This document shows, piece by piece, positions 7,286 through 14,044 of a DNA stretch of 14,956 bases. Origin of the DNA: Opitutaceae bacterium (GTDB taxonomy: Bacteria > Verrucomicrobiota > Verrucomicrobiae > Opitutales > Opitutaceae); contig JAISAX010000918.1 in the NCBI GenBank assembly GCA_031266495.1, positions 1 to 14,956 on the forward strand, given 5' to 3'. Every line of letters starts with the position of its first letter. The first letter of the stretch is position 1. Both the position numbers and the translations under genes were made by a program. The notes under the pieces were generated by a model. The model had not been told where the DNA came from. It was given only the letters and a program-made list of their open reading frames with translations, and ran no database searches.

Positions 7286-7380
7286 CTGAAAATCTGAAGG
7301 GCTGAAGGCTGAAAGAAACGAACGGGTATCAGGCGCAAATCCGGAGATTCAGCCTTCAGGCTTTCAGGCTTTCAGCCTTT
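7286..7380 (-). terminator. CTGAA-rich inverted repeat overlapping the purD 3' end, possible terminator
   Basis: CTGAAGGCTGAA at 7302-7313 pairs with TTCAGCCTTCAG at 7349-7360. Further short CTGAA/TTCAG units on both sides allow several registers, including 8-base tandem units CTGAAAGC at about 7362-7378. On the minus strand the repeats are followed, about 15 bases later, by a run of six T (7279-7284). It is suggestive of a purD terminator but imperfect. The last purD codons (KAESLKA) are encoded by this repeat. Confidence 0.5.
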
Positions 7381-8750
7381 CCGCAACGGCGGTTGAGCTG
7401 CCTTGCGCCGATGTCACGGCGGTAATATTTGCTGGCGTAGCCGATCTGCTCGCAGGCGGCGTAGGCGCGGGCGGCGGCTTCGGGCAGGGTGGCGGCCACG
7501 GCGGTGACGCCGAGCACACGGCCGCCGGCGGTGACGATCTCCCCGGCGGCGTTTCTGGCGGTGCCGGCATGGATCACCTGAACGCCTGCCGGCAGCGGAT
7601 CGGGGAAGGTGATGACATCGCCTTTCGGGCAGGCGTCGGGATAACCTTTCGCGGCGATGACGACGCAGAGGGCGTGGTTGGCTTTCACGCCGGTTTTCAC
7701 GCTGCCGAGCGTGCCGCGGGCGGCGGCCCAGAGGAGCGCGAGGACGTCGCCCTCGACGCGCGGGAGCACGACCTGCGTCTCGGGATCGCCGAAGCGGGTG
7801 TTGTACTCGAGCACCTGCGGGATGGCGGCGGCGGGGTCGGCGGGCGCGGCGGGATCGGGCGTGAGCATGATGCCGATGAAGAGCGTGCCGCGGAAATCGA
7901 TGCCTTCGTCGGCGATGGCGTTGACCGAGGGTTTGACGATCTCGCGGTCGATGCGGTCGAGCAGGGCGGGGGTGACGACGTCGGCGGGCGAGTACGTGCC
8001 CATGCCGCCGGTGTTGGGGCCGGTATCGCCGTCGCCGATACGCTTGTGGTCCTGCGACGTGGGCAGCACGAAATAATCGCGGCCGGAAACGACGACGAGG
8101 AGGGAGGTCTCTTCGCCGGCGAGGCAGTCCTCGACGAGGATCCGGCTGCCGGCGGCGCCGAACTTGCCGCCGGAGAGCATGTCGCGGGCGGCGGCCTCGG
8201 CTTCGGCGAGGGTTTGCGCGACGATCACACCCTTGCCGGCCGCGAGGCCGTCGGCCTTGATCACGATGGGCGCGCCGCGACGGCGGATGTAGTCGAGGGC
8301 GGCGTCGAGTTCGGTGCCGTTGAAGATCCCGGCAGGCGCGGTCGGGATTTTGTATTTTTGAAGGATCTGCTTGGTGAAAATTTTCGAGGACTCGAGGCGG
8401 GCGCCGTCGGCTTTGGGGCCGTAGGCGGGGATGCCGGCGGCGGCGAGCGCATCGACGAGGCCGAGTGAGAGCGGCACTTCGGGGCCGACGATGACGAAGT
8501 CGGCCCGCTCGCGCTGCGCGAGGGCGACGAGGCCGGGGATGTCGTCGGCGGCGACGGGGAAGCAGGCGGCCTCGTCGGCGATGCCGGCGTTGCCCGGCGC
8601 GCAGAGGACGCGCGGGGCGGCAGGCGAAGCGAGGACGGCCTTGACGAGCGCGTGCTCGCGGCCGCCGGAGCCGACGATGAGAACGGTGCGAGGCAGCGGC
8701 GCGGTTGACGGGGAGGACGGAGAGGCGGGTGAGACGGGAGTGGAGGCCAC
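7356..8750 (-). CDS. purD: phosphoribosylamine-glycine ligase (GARS)
   Basis: PurD joins phosphoribosylamine and glycine using ATP, the second step of de novo purine synthesis, in the cytosol. The N-terminal motif VLIVGSGGREHALVKAVL and VGPEVPLSLGLVDAL are diagnostic. The ATP-grasp core follows: IKADGLAAGKGVIV, EDCLAGEETSLLVV, DHKRIGDGDTGPNTGGMGTY and LEYNTRFGDPETQVVLPR. The C-terminal domain ends at YYRRDIGARQL, as in the family. No ATG lies near the expected start. GTG at 8750 gives 464 aa with a 29-residue Pro/Ser/Thr lead-in before TVLIVG, somewhat longer than usual. The frame stays open much further upstream, but that would overlap the divergent lipoprotein gene and is rejected. About 12 extra C-terminal residues (NRRCGKAESLKA) come from the repeat at the 3' end. 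All key motifs are intact, so it should be active. Confidence 0.93.
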   Translation of the reverse strand: MASTPVSPASPSSPSTAPLPRTVLIVGSGGREHALVKAVLASPAAPRVLCAPGNAGIADEAACFPVAADDIPGLVALAQRERADFVIVGPEVPLSLGLVDALAAAGIPAYGPKADGARLESSKIFTKQILQKYKIPTAPAGIFNGTELDAALDYIRRRGAPIVIKADGLAAGKGVIVAQTLAEAEAAARDMLSGGKFGAAGSRILVEDCLAGEETSLLVVVSGRDYFVLPTSQDHKRIGDGDTGPNTGGMGTYSPADVVTPALLDRIDREIVKPSVNAIADEGIDFRGTLFIGIMLTPDPAAPADPAAAIPQVLEYNTRFGDPETQVVLPRVEGDVLALLWAAARGTLGSVKTGVKANHALCVVIAAKGYPDACPKGDVITFPDPLPAGVQVIHAGTARNAAGEIVTAGGRVLGVTAVAATLPEAAARAYAACEQIGYASKYYRRDIGARQLNRRCGKAESLKA

Positions 8751-8991
8751 GGTCGGGAAGCGGGTGGGTTGCGGTTGGTTGTCGGTGTTGTCGCGAGTTA
8801 ACCGGCAAGGGAAGGTCGTGCGGCGGGTATGGGAAGCCAAAAGCGCGCCGGACGGGATACAAATGGCGGAAATACCCGAACCGGACCTGTCGCGGCGTCG
8901 CGGCGGGGAGAGGACCGGGCGGGTGGCCAGGTTTTTGCACAAACCGGTGGACGTCGGCGGGGGAGCAGGCACACTGCGAGGCTTCTTTCCC
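8751..8991. promoter_or_regulatory. divergent intergenic region between purD and a lipoprotein gene
   Basis: These 241 bases must contain promoters for two divergent genes. I see no convincing -35/-10 pair, no long palindrome and no riboswitch-like structure. TTGCAC at about 8935 could be a weak -35 for the + strand, but no good -10 follows. Confidence 0.35.
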
Positions 8992-9636
8992 ATGAAAAAA
9001 TCATCCCGCTTCCTGTCCCGCTCGCTGTTCGCCTTCGTGGCGGCGGCTGTTTCCGCGTCCGCGCTGCTGCTCTCCGGCTGTTCGTCGACCAAGGTCGAGA
9101 AGATCTGGAACGACCCCGAAGTGAGCCAGTTCCGGTTCAAAAAAATCCTCGTCGTCTGCACCATTGCCGATCCTTCCCGCCGTCGCCAGGCCGAGGACAC
9201 CGTGCGCAACGCCGTCCGCAGCGTCGAGGTGGTGACGGGTTACTCCGTGCTGGCCGATGTCAACGAGCTGAAAGACGTCGCCGGTCTCGACGATGTCGCC
9301 CGCAAGGCCGGCGTGGACGGCATCGTCATCATGCGTCCGGTCGCCGACCGCACCGAACTCGGTTACACGCCCGGCAGCGTCTATCCGGGTGCCTATGCCT
9401 CGCTGCGCGATTACTGGAGCCCGGCCTATGCCCTCATGCCGCTCTATGCGGAGAACGGTCTGGAATACACCAACCGCACGATCCTGATCGAGACCAACAT
9501 CTATGCCGCCGCCACCGACAAGCTGCTCTGGTCCGGCACCACCGAGACGGTCAACCCGTCCAGCGTCGGCAATCTCGTCAAGGAGACGGTGGATGCGCTC
9601 GGCGCGGTGCTCCGCGAACAGAAGCTCATCCCGTGA
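8992..9636 (+). CDS. outer-membrane lipoprotein of unknown function
   Basis: The ATG at 8992 gives 214 aa starting MKKSSRFLSR, a hydrophobic core and the lipobox LLLSGC with the lipidated Cys at residue 30. Ser follows the Cys (no Asp at +2), so outer-membrane sorting is expected. A weak GAGG lies about ten bases upstream. The mature part starts STKVEKIWNDPEV, then a predicted beta-strand FKKILVVCTIADPSRRRQAE. A central Tyr-rich stretch (about 120-150) and a C-terminal part with LIETNIYAAATDKLLWSGTT follow. The last motif, a strand describing what is stored or spent, resembles DUF4136-type lipoproteins, but I do not recognise the family firmly. Longer upstream in-frame starts overlap purD and lack a signal peptide, so they are rejected. 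Confidence 0.8.
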   Translation: MKKSSRFLSRSLFAFVAAAVSASALLLSGCSSTKVEKIWNDPEVSQFRFKKILVVCTIADPSRRRQAEDTVRNAVRSVEVVTGYSVLADVNELKDVAGLDDVARKAGVDGIVIMRPVADRTELGYTPGSVYPGAYASLRDYWSPAYALMPLYAENGLEYTNRTILIETNIYAAATDKLLWSGTTETVNPSSVGNLVKETVDALGAVLREQKLIP

Positions 9637-9691
9637 AAACGCCGCGCATGAACGGCCAGGCCAGAGGGCGGGTCAATGTCCAGCGTTCCCT

Positions 9692-9705
9692 CCCCCCCCC
9701 CCCCC
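9692..9705 (+). repeat. poly-C homopolymer, 14 C, intergenic
   Basis: This run of 14 C within a C/T-rich stretch (about 9688-9725) lies 56 bases after the unknown lipoprotein gene and just before palindromic copy C. It is too far from the next start codon to overlap a ribosome-binding site. Confidence 0.9.
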
Positions 9706-9733
9706 TCCTTGCTCCTCGCTCCTCAATCAGATT

Positions 9734-9816
9734 CTGATGTTACGCGAAAACCAACGCAGGGGCGCACAAGACAGCAAAAATGCGCCCCTGCAAAAACGCC
9801 TTCCGCGTAACATCAG
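9734..9816. repeat. 83-bp palindromic intergenic element (copy C)
   Basis: Outer perfect 13-bp stem CTGATGTTACGCG (9734-9746) with its complement at 9804-9816. Inner perfect 10-bp stem CAGGGGCGCA (9757-9766) with TGCGCCCCTG (9781-9790). The outer ends match copy B (CTGAAGTTACGCG) with one change, and the AAAACCAACG following them matches the half copy at 4901-4910. The two-stem layout is the same as in copies B and D, although the inner sequence differs. Confidence 0.85.
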
Positions 9817-9912
9817 TTTAGATTTTGCCATTCCATTTTCCGGAAGGCAGAAGACTGCGTGCGCACACACGCGCACAACGCACGCACACAACACATGGCC
9901 AAAACCAAACCA

Positions 9913-10587
9913 ATGAAAACCACCCGTATCCTCGTTACCGTTACGACCATCGCGGTCGGCGCCGCCGCGCTGACGTTCGCCGGTTGCTCCAGTTCGGGCG
10001 CCAGCACGTACAAAAAAAGCGAAAACGCCGCCGCCTCGCTCCAGTCCTCCGGCGATGCGCTCGTCAAGGCGCGCGCGCAGATCGACAGCACCCTCGCGTC
10101 GCTCAACAACCTCGTGAATACGCCCGGCTCCGATCTCACGAAGCAGTATCAGGCCTTCGTGAAGCAGTTTTCCGCGATGGAGAGCGCGGCCAGGGACGTG
10201 AACGATTCCGCCGCGAGCATGCGCACCAAGGCCGACAATTACCTCGGCACCTGGGGCACGCAGGTGGCCGCCATCCAGAATCCCGAACTCCGGGCCGCCA
10301 GCCTCGACCGTCGCGCCGAGGTGGCCGAGAAACTGCAAAAACTCGTTACCGAATACGCCGGCGTTTCCGAGACCTGGAAGCCCTTCCGGCAGAGCCTGAG
10401 CGACATCAGGCAGGTGCTCGGCGCCGACCTCACCACCAAGGGGCTCGATACGGTCAAGCCTTACGTGAGCAAGGCGACCGCCGATTCCGTGCCGCTCAAG
10501 GCCTCGCTCGACAAGCTCGTGGCCGATTTCAAGACGCTCGGCAGTTCGCTGCTCCCGTCCGGCCCCGCCGCCGGCGCCGCGAACTGA
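9913..10587 (+). CDS. DUF2959-like lipoprotein
   Basis: The start at 9913 gives MKTTRILVTV, a hydrophobic core and the lipobox TFAGC with Cys25; 224 aa in all. ATG at 9895 adds only MAKTKP and is also possible. After the lipobox the protein is almost entirely helical and Ala/Lys/Ser-rich. It has heptad-like segments (LQSSGDALVKARAQIDSTLA, YQAFVKQFSAMESAARDVND), consistent with a coiled-coil bundle. The order of motifs, including ELRAASLDRRAEVAEKLQKL and the later LSDIRQVLGADLTTKGLDTV, resembles the DUF2959 family. Members are predicted envelope lipoproteins without an assigned role. The 35 bases before the start are a CA-rich stretch without a Shine-Dalgarno. It probably has its own promoter, since copy C and a poly-C run separate it from the gene upstream. 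Confidence 0.75.
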   Translation: MKTTRILVTVTTIAVGAAALTFAGCSSSGASTYKKSENAAASLQSSGDALVKARAQIDSTLASLNNLVNTPGSDLTKQYQAFVKQFSAMESAARDVNDSAASMRTKADNYLGTWGTQVAAIQNPELRAASLDRRAEVAEKLQKLVTEYAGVSETWKPFRQSLSDIRQVLGADLTTKGLDTVKPYVSKATADSVPLKASLDKLVADFKTLGSSLLPSGPAAGAAN

Positions 10588-10803
10588 GCCCTTCGCGGCC
10601 CGGCCGTGCCGCCCTCCTGTCCCGCGTCCGGGAAAGCGTTCAGCCGCGCACGCCGCGAGAACGTTCCGTGGGCCACTCTTCGGTAAATTTTTGGTTGCGG
10701 CTCCGCCGCTCCAGATTCTTCGCGGTTAATTTTCAGAACCTCCCTGAGAATTATCGGGAAAAAATCTTGAAAACGATCTTGACGGGTTCGTTGGAAACCG
10801 ATT

Positions 10804-10817
10804 TTGAATCGATTCAA
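10804..10817. promoter_or_regulatory. palindromic LacI-type operator overlapping the regulator start codon
   Basis: TTGAATCGATTCAA is a perfect 14-bp palindrome with the central CG typical of LacI-family operators. Its last A is the first base of the ATG at 10817. Binding here would block the gene's own transcription or translation start, so negative autoregulation is likely. A possible -35 (TTGACG, 10779-10784) lies upstream, but no good -10 can be matched. Confidence 0.55.
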
Positions 10818-11917
10818 TGAAATCAATTTCCCGTTCAACGATCACCGTTCAGGACGTCGCCCGCAATGCCGGCGTGTCGGTGGGCACGGTGAGTCGGGTG
10901 TTGAATGGCGCGACGAATATTGCCCCGGAAAATCTCAAAAAGGTGCAGGTCGCCATTGAGGAACTGGGGTATCAGAAAAACCACTCCGCCGGCCTCCTCG
11001 CCTCCCGCCGCATCGGCTCCATCGCCCGCACCGGCAACATCGGGATGGTTTATACGGAAGTCGGCGCGTCGTGGCGCAATCATCCCCTCGTTGCCGCCTA
11101 CACGCTCGGCGTGGAACAGGCCTGTAAGGAAAAAGGCTACCACTCGCTGACCGAACTTTCCTCGGACGACAATGCGGTGCCGCGCTGTGTGCGCGAGCGC
11201 AAGATCGATGGTCTCCTCGTGCGTTGTACGCGCACTGTTCCCGAATTTCTCAAGACCGAGCCTCTCAACATCCCCGTCGTCTTTATCGGTTTCAACGACC
11301 CGACCATCCGGTTTGCGCAGGTTGCTCCCGACAACCAGGGCGCGGGCTGGGTGATGGCCGATCATCTTTGGCAACGCGGGCATCGCCGCATCGCCTTTCT
11401 CTGCGACGACGCGCTGCATCCCATGTTTATTGCCCGTCTGCACGGCTACGAAAGTTACCTGCGCCAGCGCCAGGCTTTTGCTCCTGAACGGGTCATCATG
11501 AAGGAGCACCACCGCGCCGGAGATCGCATCCTGCCGGAATCCACCCCGCCCGACATGACCGCGCTGCTCACGCCGCTGCTGGCTTTCCCCGCCGACAAGC
11601 GTCCCACGGCCATTCTCACCGCCAACGACTGGATGGCGCGCGGTCTTTATAATGCCCTCGTCGCGCACGGCCTGCGCGTGCCGGACGACATGACCGTGGC
11701 CGGCTTCGACAACATGGAACTGCTCTGCGAGGCGATGGTGCCGCCGCTGACGAGCTTCGATCCCGGTTTCACCGCCGTGGCCCGCGCCGCCGCGATGGAA
11801 GTCTTCGACATGATTGCGACCCCCGCCGAACACCGCGACCCCGCCGTCCATCTCGTGCGCGGACGACTGGCGGAGCGCGGATCGGTCCGCCCTGTAAATA
11901 TCCACTGCCCTGTCTGA
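10817..11917 (+). CDS. LacI-family transcriptional regulator
   Basis: This 366-residue cytosolic repressor or activator has the family layout. The N-terminal helix-turn-helix is ITVQDVARNAGVSVGTVSRV at about 9-28, followed by the hinge region LGYQKNHSAGLLASRR (50-65). A periplasmic-binding-protein-like effector domain runs from about 72 (GNIGMVYTEV) to the end, with DGLLVR, VVFIGFND, HLWQRGHRRIAFL and TAILTANDWMARGL. The late motif VPDDMTVAGFDNMELLCEA is highly typical. The ligand is probably a sugar, but the effector pocket cannot be read by eye. The neighbours to the right encode surface and hydrolase proteins, so control of that cluster is a reasonable inference. The hinge lacks the common Pro-Asn-x-x-Ala-Arg form (KNHSAG here). 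The final residues RPVNIHCPV are unremarkable. No Shine-Dalgarno is present, and an operator-like palindrome overlaps the start. Confidence 0.93.
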   Translation: MKSISRSTITVQDVARNAGVSVGTVSRVLNGATNIAPENLKKVQVAIEELGYQKNHSAGLLASRRIGSIARTGNIGMVYTEVGASWRNHPLVAAYTLGVEQACKEKGYHSLTELSSDDNAVPRCVRERKIDGLLVRCTRTVPEFLKTEPLNIPVVFIGFNDPTIRFAQVAPDNQGAGWVMADHLWQRGHRRIAFLCDDALHPMFIARLHGYESYLRQRQAFAPERVIMKEHHRAGDRILPESTPPDMTALLTPLLAFPADKRPTAILTANDWMARGLYNALVAHGLRVPDDMTVAGFDNMELLCEAMVPPLTSFDPGFTAVARAAAMEVFDMIATPAEHRDPAVHLVRGRLAERGSVRPVNIHCPV

Positions 11918-12015
11918 TTTTTTTTTCTCTCTCCCCCTCTCTCTCTCTCTCTCCCCCTCCCCCCTCCCGTCCCGCCTCCCGCCTCCCGCCGGCATCTCCC
12001 GTTCTCCCATCTGTC
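11918..12015 (+). other. polypyrimidine leader with (CT)n microsatellite upstream of the PEP-CTERM gene
   Basis: A run of nine T (11918-11926) follows the regulator stop directly. A nearly pure C/T stretch continues to about 12000, including an uninterrupted CT repeat at about 11938-11952 and triplet-like CCTCCCG units at about 11973-11990. There is no stable stem directly before the T-run, so a classical terminator is not supported; GGCGGA/TCCGCC at 11870-11892 is too far away. The stretch leads to the ATG at 12035 with no Shine-Dalgarno. Confidence 0.8.
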
Positions 12016-12034
12016 CAACCCGTAATCTCTGCCA

Positions 12035-12940
12035 ATGAATATCAAAATGCATACATCCATACACACAGCCATCCACGGCCGGTTCCTGCCGGCTGCTCTC
12101 GGCGCCATCGCGCTGTTCGCTACAATTGCAATCCCTACAACGGCAAAGGCCATTCTCATCGATTTCGAATCGGCCTCCGGTTACTCCACCGGCTCGATCA
12201 TCAACCAGACACAAACAGGCACCACTCACGCCTGGCGCGGGCAGACTGCCGGCACCCCCAATGCCAACATCCTGCAAGTCACAAGCGACGGTTCGGGCGG
12301 ACAACTCTTGAAAGCCAACAACATCGCCGATGCCAGCGGCGGCCCTTTCTTTATATTCGACACCACCGCCGCCGACCTGGGCGAAACCGCTGGCAACACC
12401 TTCAGCACAGACTCCTCGCTTGTCTTGTTCGCCTTCCGTTTCCGTTTTGATGACACCCTCTCGGCCACCTCCTCCACCGCCTTCCGTTTTGGAATCGGCA
12501 GCACAGGCGGCGTAATCCTCCAGTTGGAGGCTCTGACCACGGGCCAGATCAACTGCAGCAATGGCGCCGGCAATTTCCGGATCCAGACCTCGGGGAACAC
12601 CAACTTCGTTGCCACAACCGGCGCATGGATAACCGTCTCGGGACGGATCGATTACAAAACCAAAACCCTCACGCTGGCGGTCAATGATGTTAACCAGAAC
12701 GGCGGCGAAAGCATCACCTTCAAATCCGGTTATTCGGACAGCCTCCCCAACATTTCCATCCGGGATCACGCCTCGGGCACAACCGGCTTTGTCGGTTATT
12801 CTATCGACAACATCAGCCTGGCCCTGACAACCGCCGCCATTCCCGAACCCGCCACAACCGCAGCGACCGCCGCAATCGTCACGCTTGCGATTCCTGTTGT
12901 TGTTATAGCTGGCCGCCTCATCCGCCGCCGCCGTCGCTAA
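12035..12940 (+). CDS. PEP-CTERM sorting-domain surface protein
   Basis: This 301-residue exported protein has a signal peptide ending at about Ala39 (TAKA, then ILIDFES) and a beta-rich body. The body contains a concanavalin-like run with an ILIDFE start, [15 protein letters not shown], and [20 protein letters not shown] before the tail. The C-terminus is a clear PEP-CTERM signal: IPEPAT at 269-274, a hydrophobic helix at about 276-292, and a basic end GRLIRRRRR. Such proteins are processed by exosortase, normally in exopolysaccharide-producing Gram-negatives, and end up outside the cell. The beta-sandwich body could bind carbohydrate, but that is inference. No exosortase gene is visible in the window. 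ATG at 12047 is an alternative start. It lies between the LacI regulator and a pseudopilin gene, all on the same strand. Confidence 0.85.
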   Translation: MNIKMHTSIHTAIHGRFLPAALGAIALFATIAIPTTAKAILIDFESASGYSTGSIINQTQTGTTHAWRGQTAGTPNANILQVTSDGSGGQLLKANNIADASGGPFFIFDTTAADLGETAGNTFSTDSSLVLFAFRFRFDDTLSATSSTAFRFGIGSTGGVILQLEALTTGQINCSNGAGNFRIQTSGNTNFVATTGAWITVSGRIDYKTKTLTLAVNDVNQNGGESITFKSGYSDSLPNISIRDHASGTTGFVGYSIDNISLALTTAAIPEPATTAATAAIVTLAIPVVVIAGRLIRRRRR

Positions 12941-12945
12941 ACTCT

Positions 12946-12958
12946 CCCCCCCCCCCCC
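12946..12958 (+). repeat. poly-C homopolymer, 13 C, at the ribosome-binding position of a pseudopilin gene
   Basis: The run of 13 C ends eight bases before the ATG at 12967 and begins five bases after the previous stop codon. It occupies exactly where a Shine-Dalgarno would be. A length change would alter leader spacing rather than the reading frame. Confidence 0.9.
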
Positions 12959-12966
12959 GTCCCGCC

Positions 12967-13710
12967 ATGAAAACCACCATTTCGTCTTCACGATCCGCCT
13001 TTCATGCGTTCACGCTGATCGAACTGCTCACGGTCATCGCCATCATCGGCATCCTCGCGGCGATCATTATCCCCACAGTCAGCAAAGTCCGCGTGGTTGC
13101 CCGCAGGGCCAATTGCACAAGCAACCTGCGGCAGATCGGCCTGGCGTTTGCCGCGTATATGACCGATAACAAAGGCCGCTGGCCGGATGCCTTGTACAGT
13201 GGCACGAGCGCGTCGGACCCGAGCCAGTCATGGGATTCGGCTCTAAGCATTTATCTCGGAAGTGTCCAGACTGCCTGGAGCGACACAAAGGGGCCTGAAG
13301 TGGTCTGGTGTCCGGCGGATTTTCCCCGCACCGTCGCTGGCGCGACGCAGCCGCGGCGTTCCTATAGCATGGTGCGCGGCGGCAACGGCGTCGCCAAAAA
13401 CCCCAGCGAGAACAACAGTATAAAATCCCGGCTGCCTGACGAAATCGGGACGCCCTCGCGCACTCTCATCGTCACCGACCGCAGTTCGGACGAGACAGGT
13501 TCTTATAACAAAGCCAACCATAGCGACGCCTGTGTTATTGACACCGTCACGCAACAAATGACGAGCGGCAAAGGCGTCAACCTGCATGGCGGTGTATTCA
13601 ATTACCTGTTTTGTGACGGGCATGTTGAAAGCAAAAACCCGAAGGACACCCTCGGCACCGGCAACGAGGGAAGTCCGAAAGGCATCTGGACGATTACCGA
13701 CGGCGACTGA
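12967..13710 (+). CDS. pseudopilin-like protein with H-X9-DG tail
   Basis: This 247-residue protein has the leader [14 protein letters not shown], then [20 protein letters not shown]. Prepilin peptidase cleavage would be between Ala14 and Phe15, with Glu19 at mature position 5. The mature part begins with a helix ([20 protein letters not shown]) and a globular beta domain. Near the C-terminus His207, nine residues, then Asp217-Gly218 ([14 protein letters not shown]) form the H-X9-DG prepilin-processing-associated motif. It is a paralogue of the protein at 4159-4821, sharing the N-terminus closely and the DGH tail. The likely role is in type II secretion or pilus-like assemblies, or as a surface protein using that pathway; no other pilus gene is here. 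The gene is 26 bases after the PEP-CTERM gene, with a poly-C run between, so co-transcription is likely. Confidence 0.9.
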   Translation: MKTTISSSRSAFHAFTLIELLTVIAIIGILAAIIIPTVSKVRVVARRANCTSNLRQIGLAFAAYMTDNKGRWPDALYSGTSASDPSQSWDSALSIYLGSVQTAWSDTKGPEVVWCPADFPRTVAGATQPRRSYSMVRGGNGVAKNPSENNSIKSRLPDEIGTPSRTLIVTDRSSDETGSYNKANHSDACVIDTVTQQMTSGKGVNLHGGVFNYLFCDGHVESKNPKDTLGTGNEGSPKGIWTITDGD

Positions 13711-13733
13711 TCCCGCTTTCCCGCCGCCGCCTT

Positions 13734-13747
13734 CCCCCCCCCCCCCC
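13734..13747 (+). repeat. poly-C homopolymer, 14 C, downstream of the second pseudopilin
   Basis: A run of 14 C within a C/T-rich stretch (13711-13770) starts 24 bases after the pseudopilin stop. The rest of the 294-base gap up to 14005 holds palindromic copy D and the start of a 15-bp tandem array. I see no other gene in it. Confidence 0.9.
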
Positions 13748-13837
13748 TCCTCCTCTCCGATTCTCCCCTGTATGGAACGGAACGGGAGAAGCCTGTCTTT
13801 TTTTCAAATCACCCACATCCATCATGATTGTTTCACG

Positions 13838-13993
13838 TTATATAACTGAAGTTACGCGAAAGACAACGTAGGGGCTTCGCTTGCGAAGCCCGCGAGGACC
13901 CTTCGTAACGGGAGATACGCCAATTCTCTCAGCCTGGTGCGGGCGTCGCAAGCGACGCCCCTACGGTCGATCCGCGTAACGTCAATTATATAA
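13838..13993. repeat. palindromic element copy D (13846-13985) between two 8-bp direct repeats
   Basis: The ends AACTGAAGTTACGCG (13844-13858) and the complement of CGCGTAACGTCAATT (13973-13987) match at 13 of 15 positions. The inner arms 13867-13893 and 13939-13965 match at 25 of 27, and each arm is itself a small hairpin. The sequence is TTATATAA on both sides (13838-13845 and 13986-13993). This could be a target-site duplication, although TTATATAA also occurs in the adjoining 15-bp array, so shared repeat sequence is an alternative. The left arm with its CGCGAGGACC tail is identical to the half copy at 4910-4942. Confidence 0.75.
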
Positions 13994-14044
13994 AATCGCA
14001 TTATATGAAATCGCATTATCTAGAATCGTGTTATATAAAACACG
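13985..14044. repeat. 15-bp tandem array, four units, spanning the start of the last gene
   Basis: Units at 13985-13999, 14000-14014, 14015-14029 and 14030-14044 follow the pattern ATTATATAAAATCGC. Unit 2 differs by one base, unit 3 by about four, and unit 4 is more diverged. Fifteen is a multiple of three, so the array is in frame and encodes five-residue repeats (HYMKS, HYLES, CYIKH). It is AT-rich, unlike its surroundings, and holds the ATG at 14005. Confidence 0.75.

Noticed and set aside
5996..7297. 433-codon Gly-rich open frame on the plus strand
   Set aside because: Antisense to secG and the phosphatase gene and crosses the long inverted repeat; no family resemblance.
7414..8940. 508-codon Arg/Pro-rich open frame on the minus strand
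   Set aside because: It is a shifted frame of purD, almost entirely Arg, Pro, His and Ala; purD motifs are in the other frame.
8431..8991. N-terminal extension of the unknown lipoprotein to 8431
   Set aside because: It would overlap purD antisense, and the signal peptide with lipobox begins exactly at the ATG at 8992.
8751..9209. N-terminal extension of purD to an ATG at 9209
   Set aside because: The frame is open, but the added 153 residues are not PurD-like and would overlap the divergent lipoprotein gene.
11870..11926. intrinsic terminator of the LacI gene
   Set aside because: The only nearby stem (GGCGGA with TCCGCC, inside the coding region) is about 25 bases from the T-run, too far for a classical terminator.
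10835..12991. 718-codon open frame on the minus strand
   Set aside because: It runs antisense through the LacI, PEP-CTERM and pseudopilin genes, all of which have clear domains. Its composition is Gly/Arg/Val-rich low complexity, as expected for an antisense frame in high-GC DNA.
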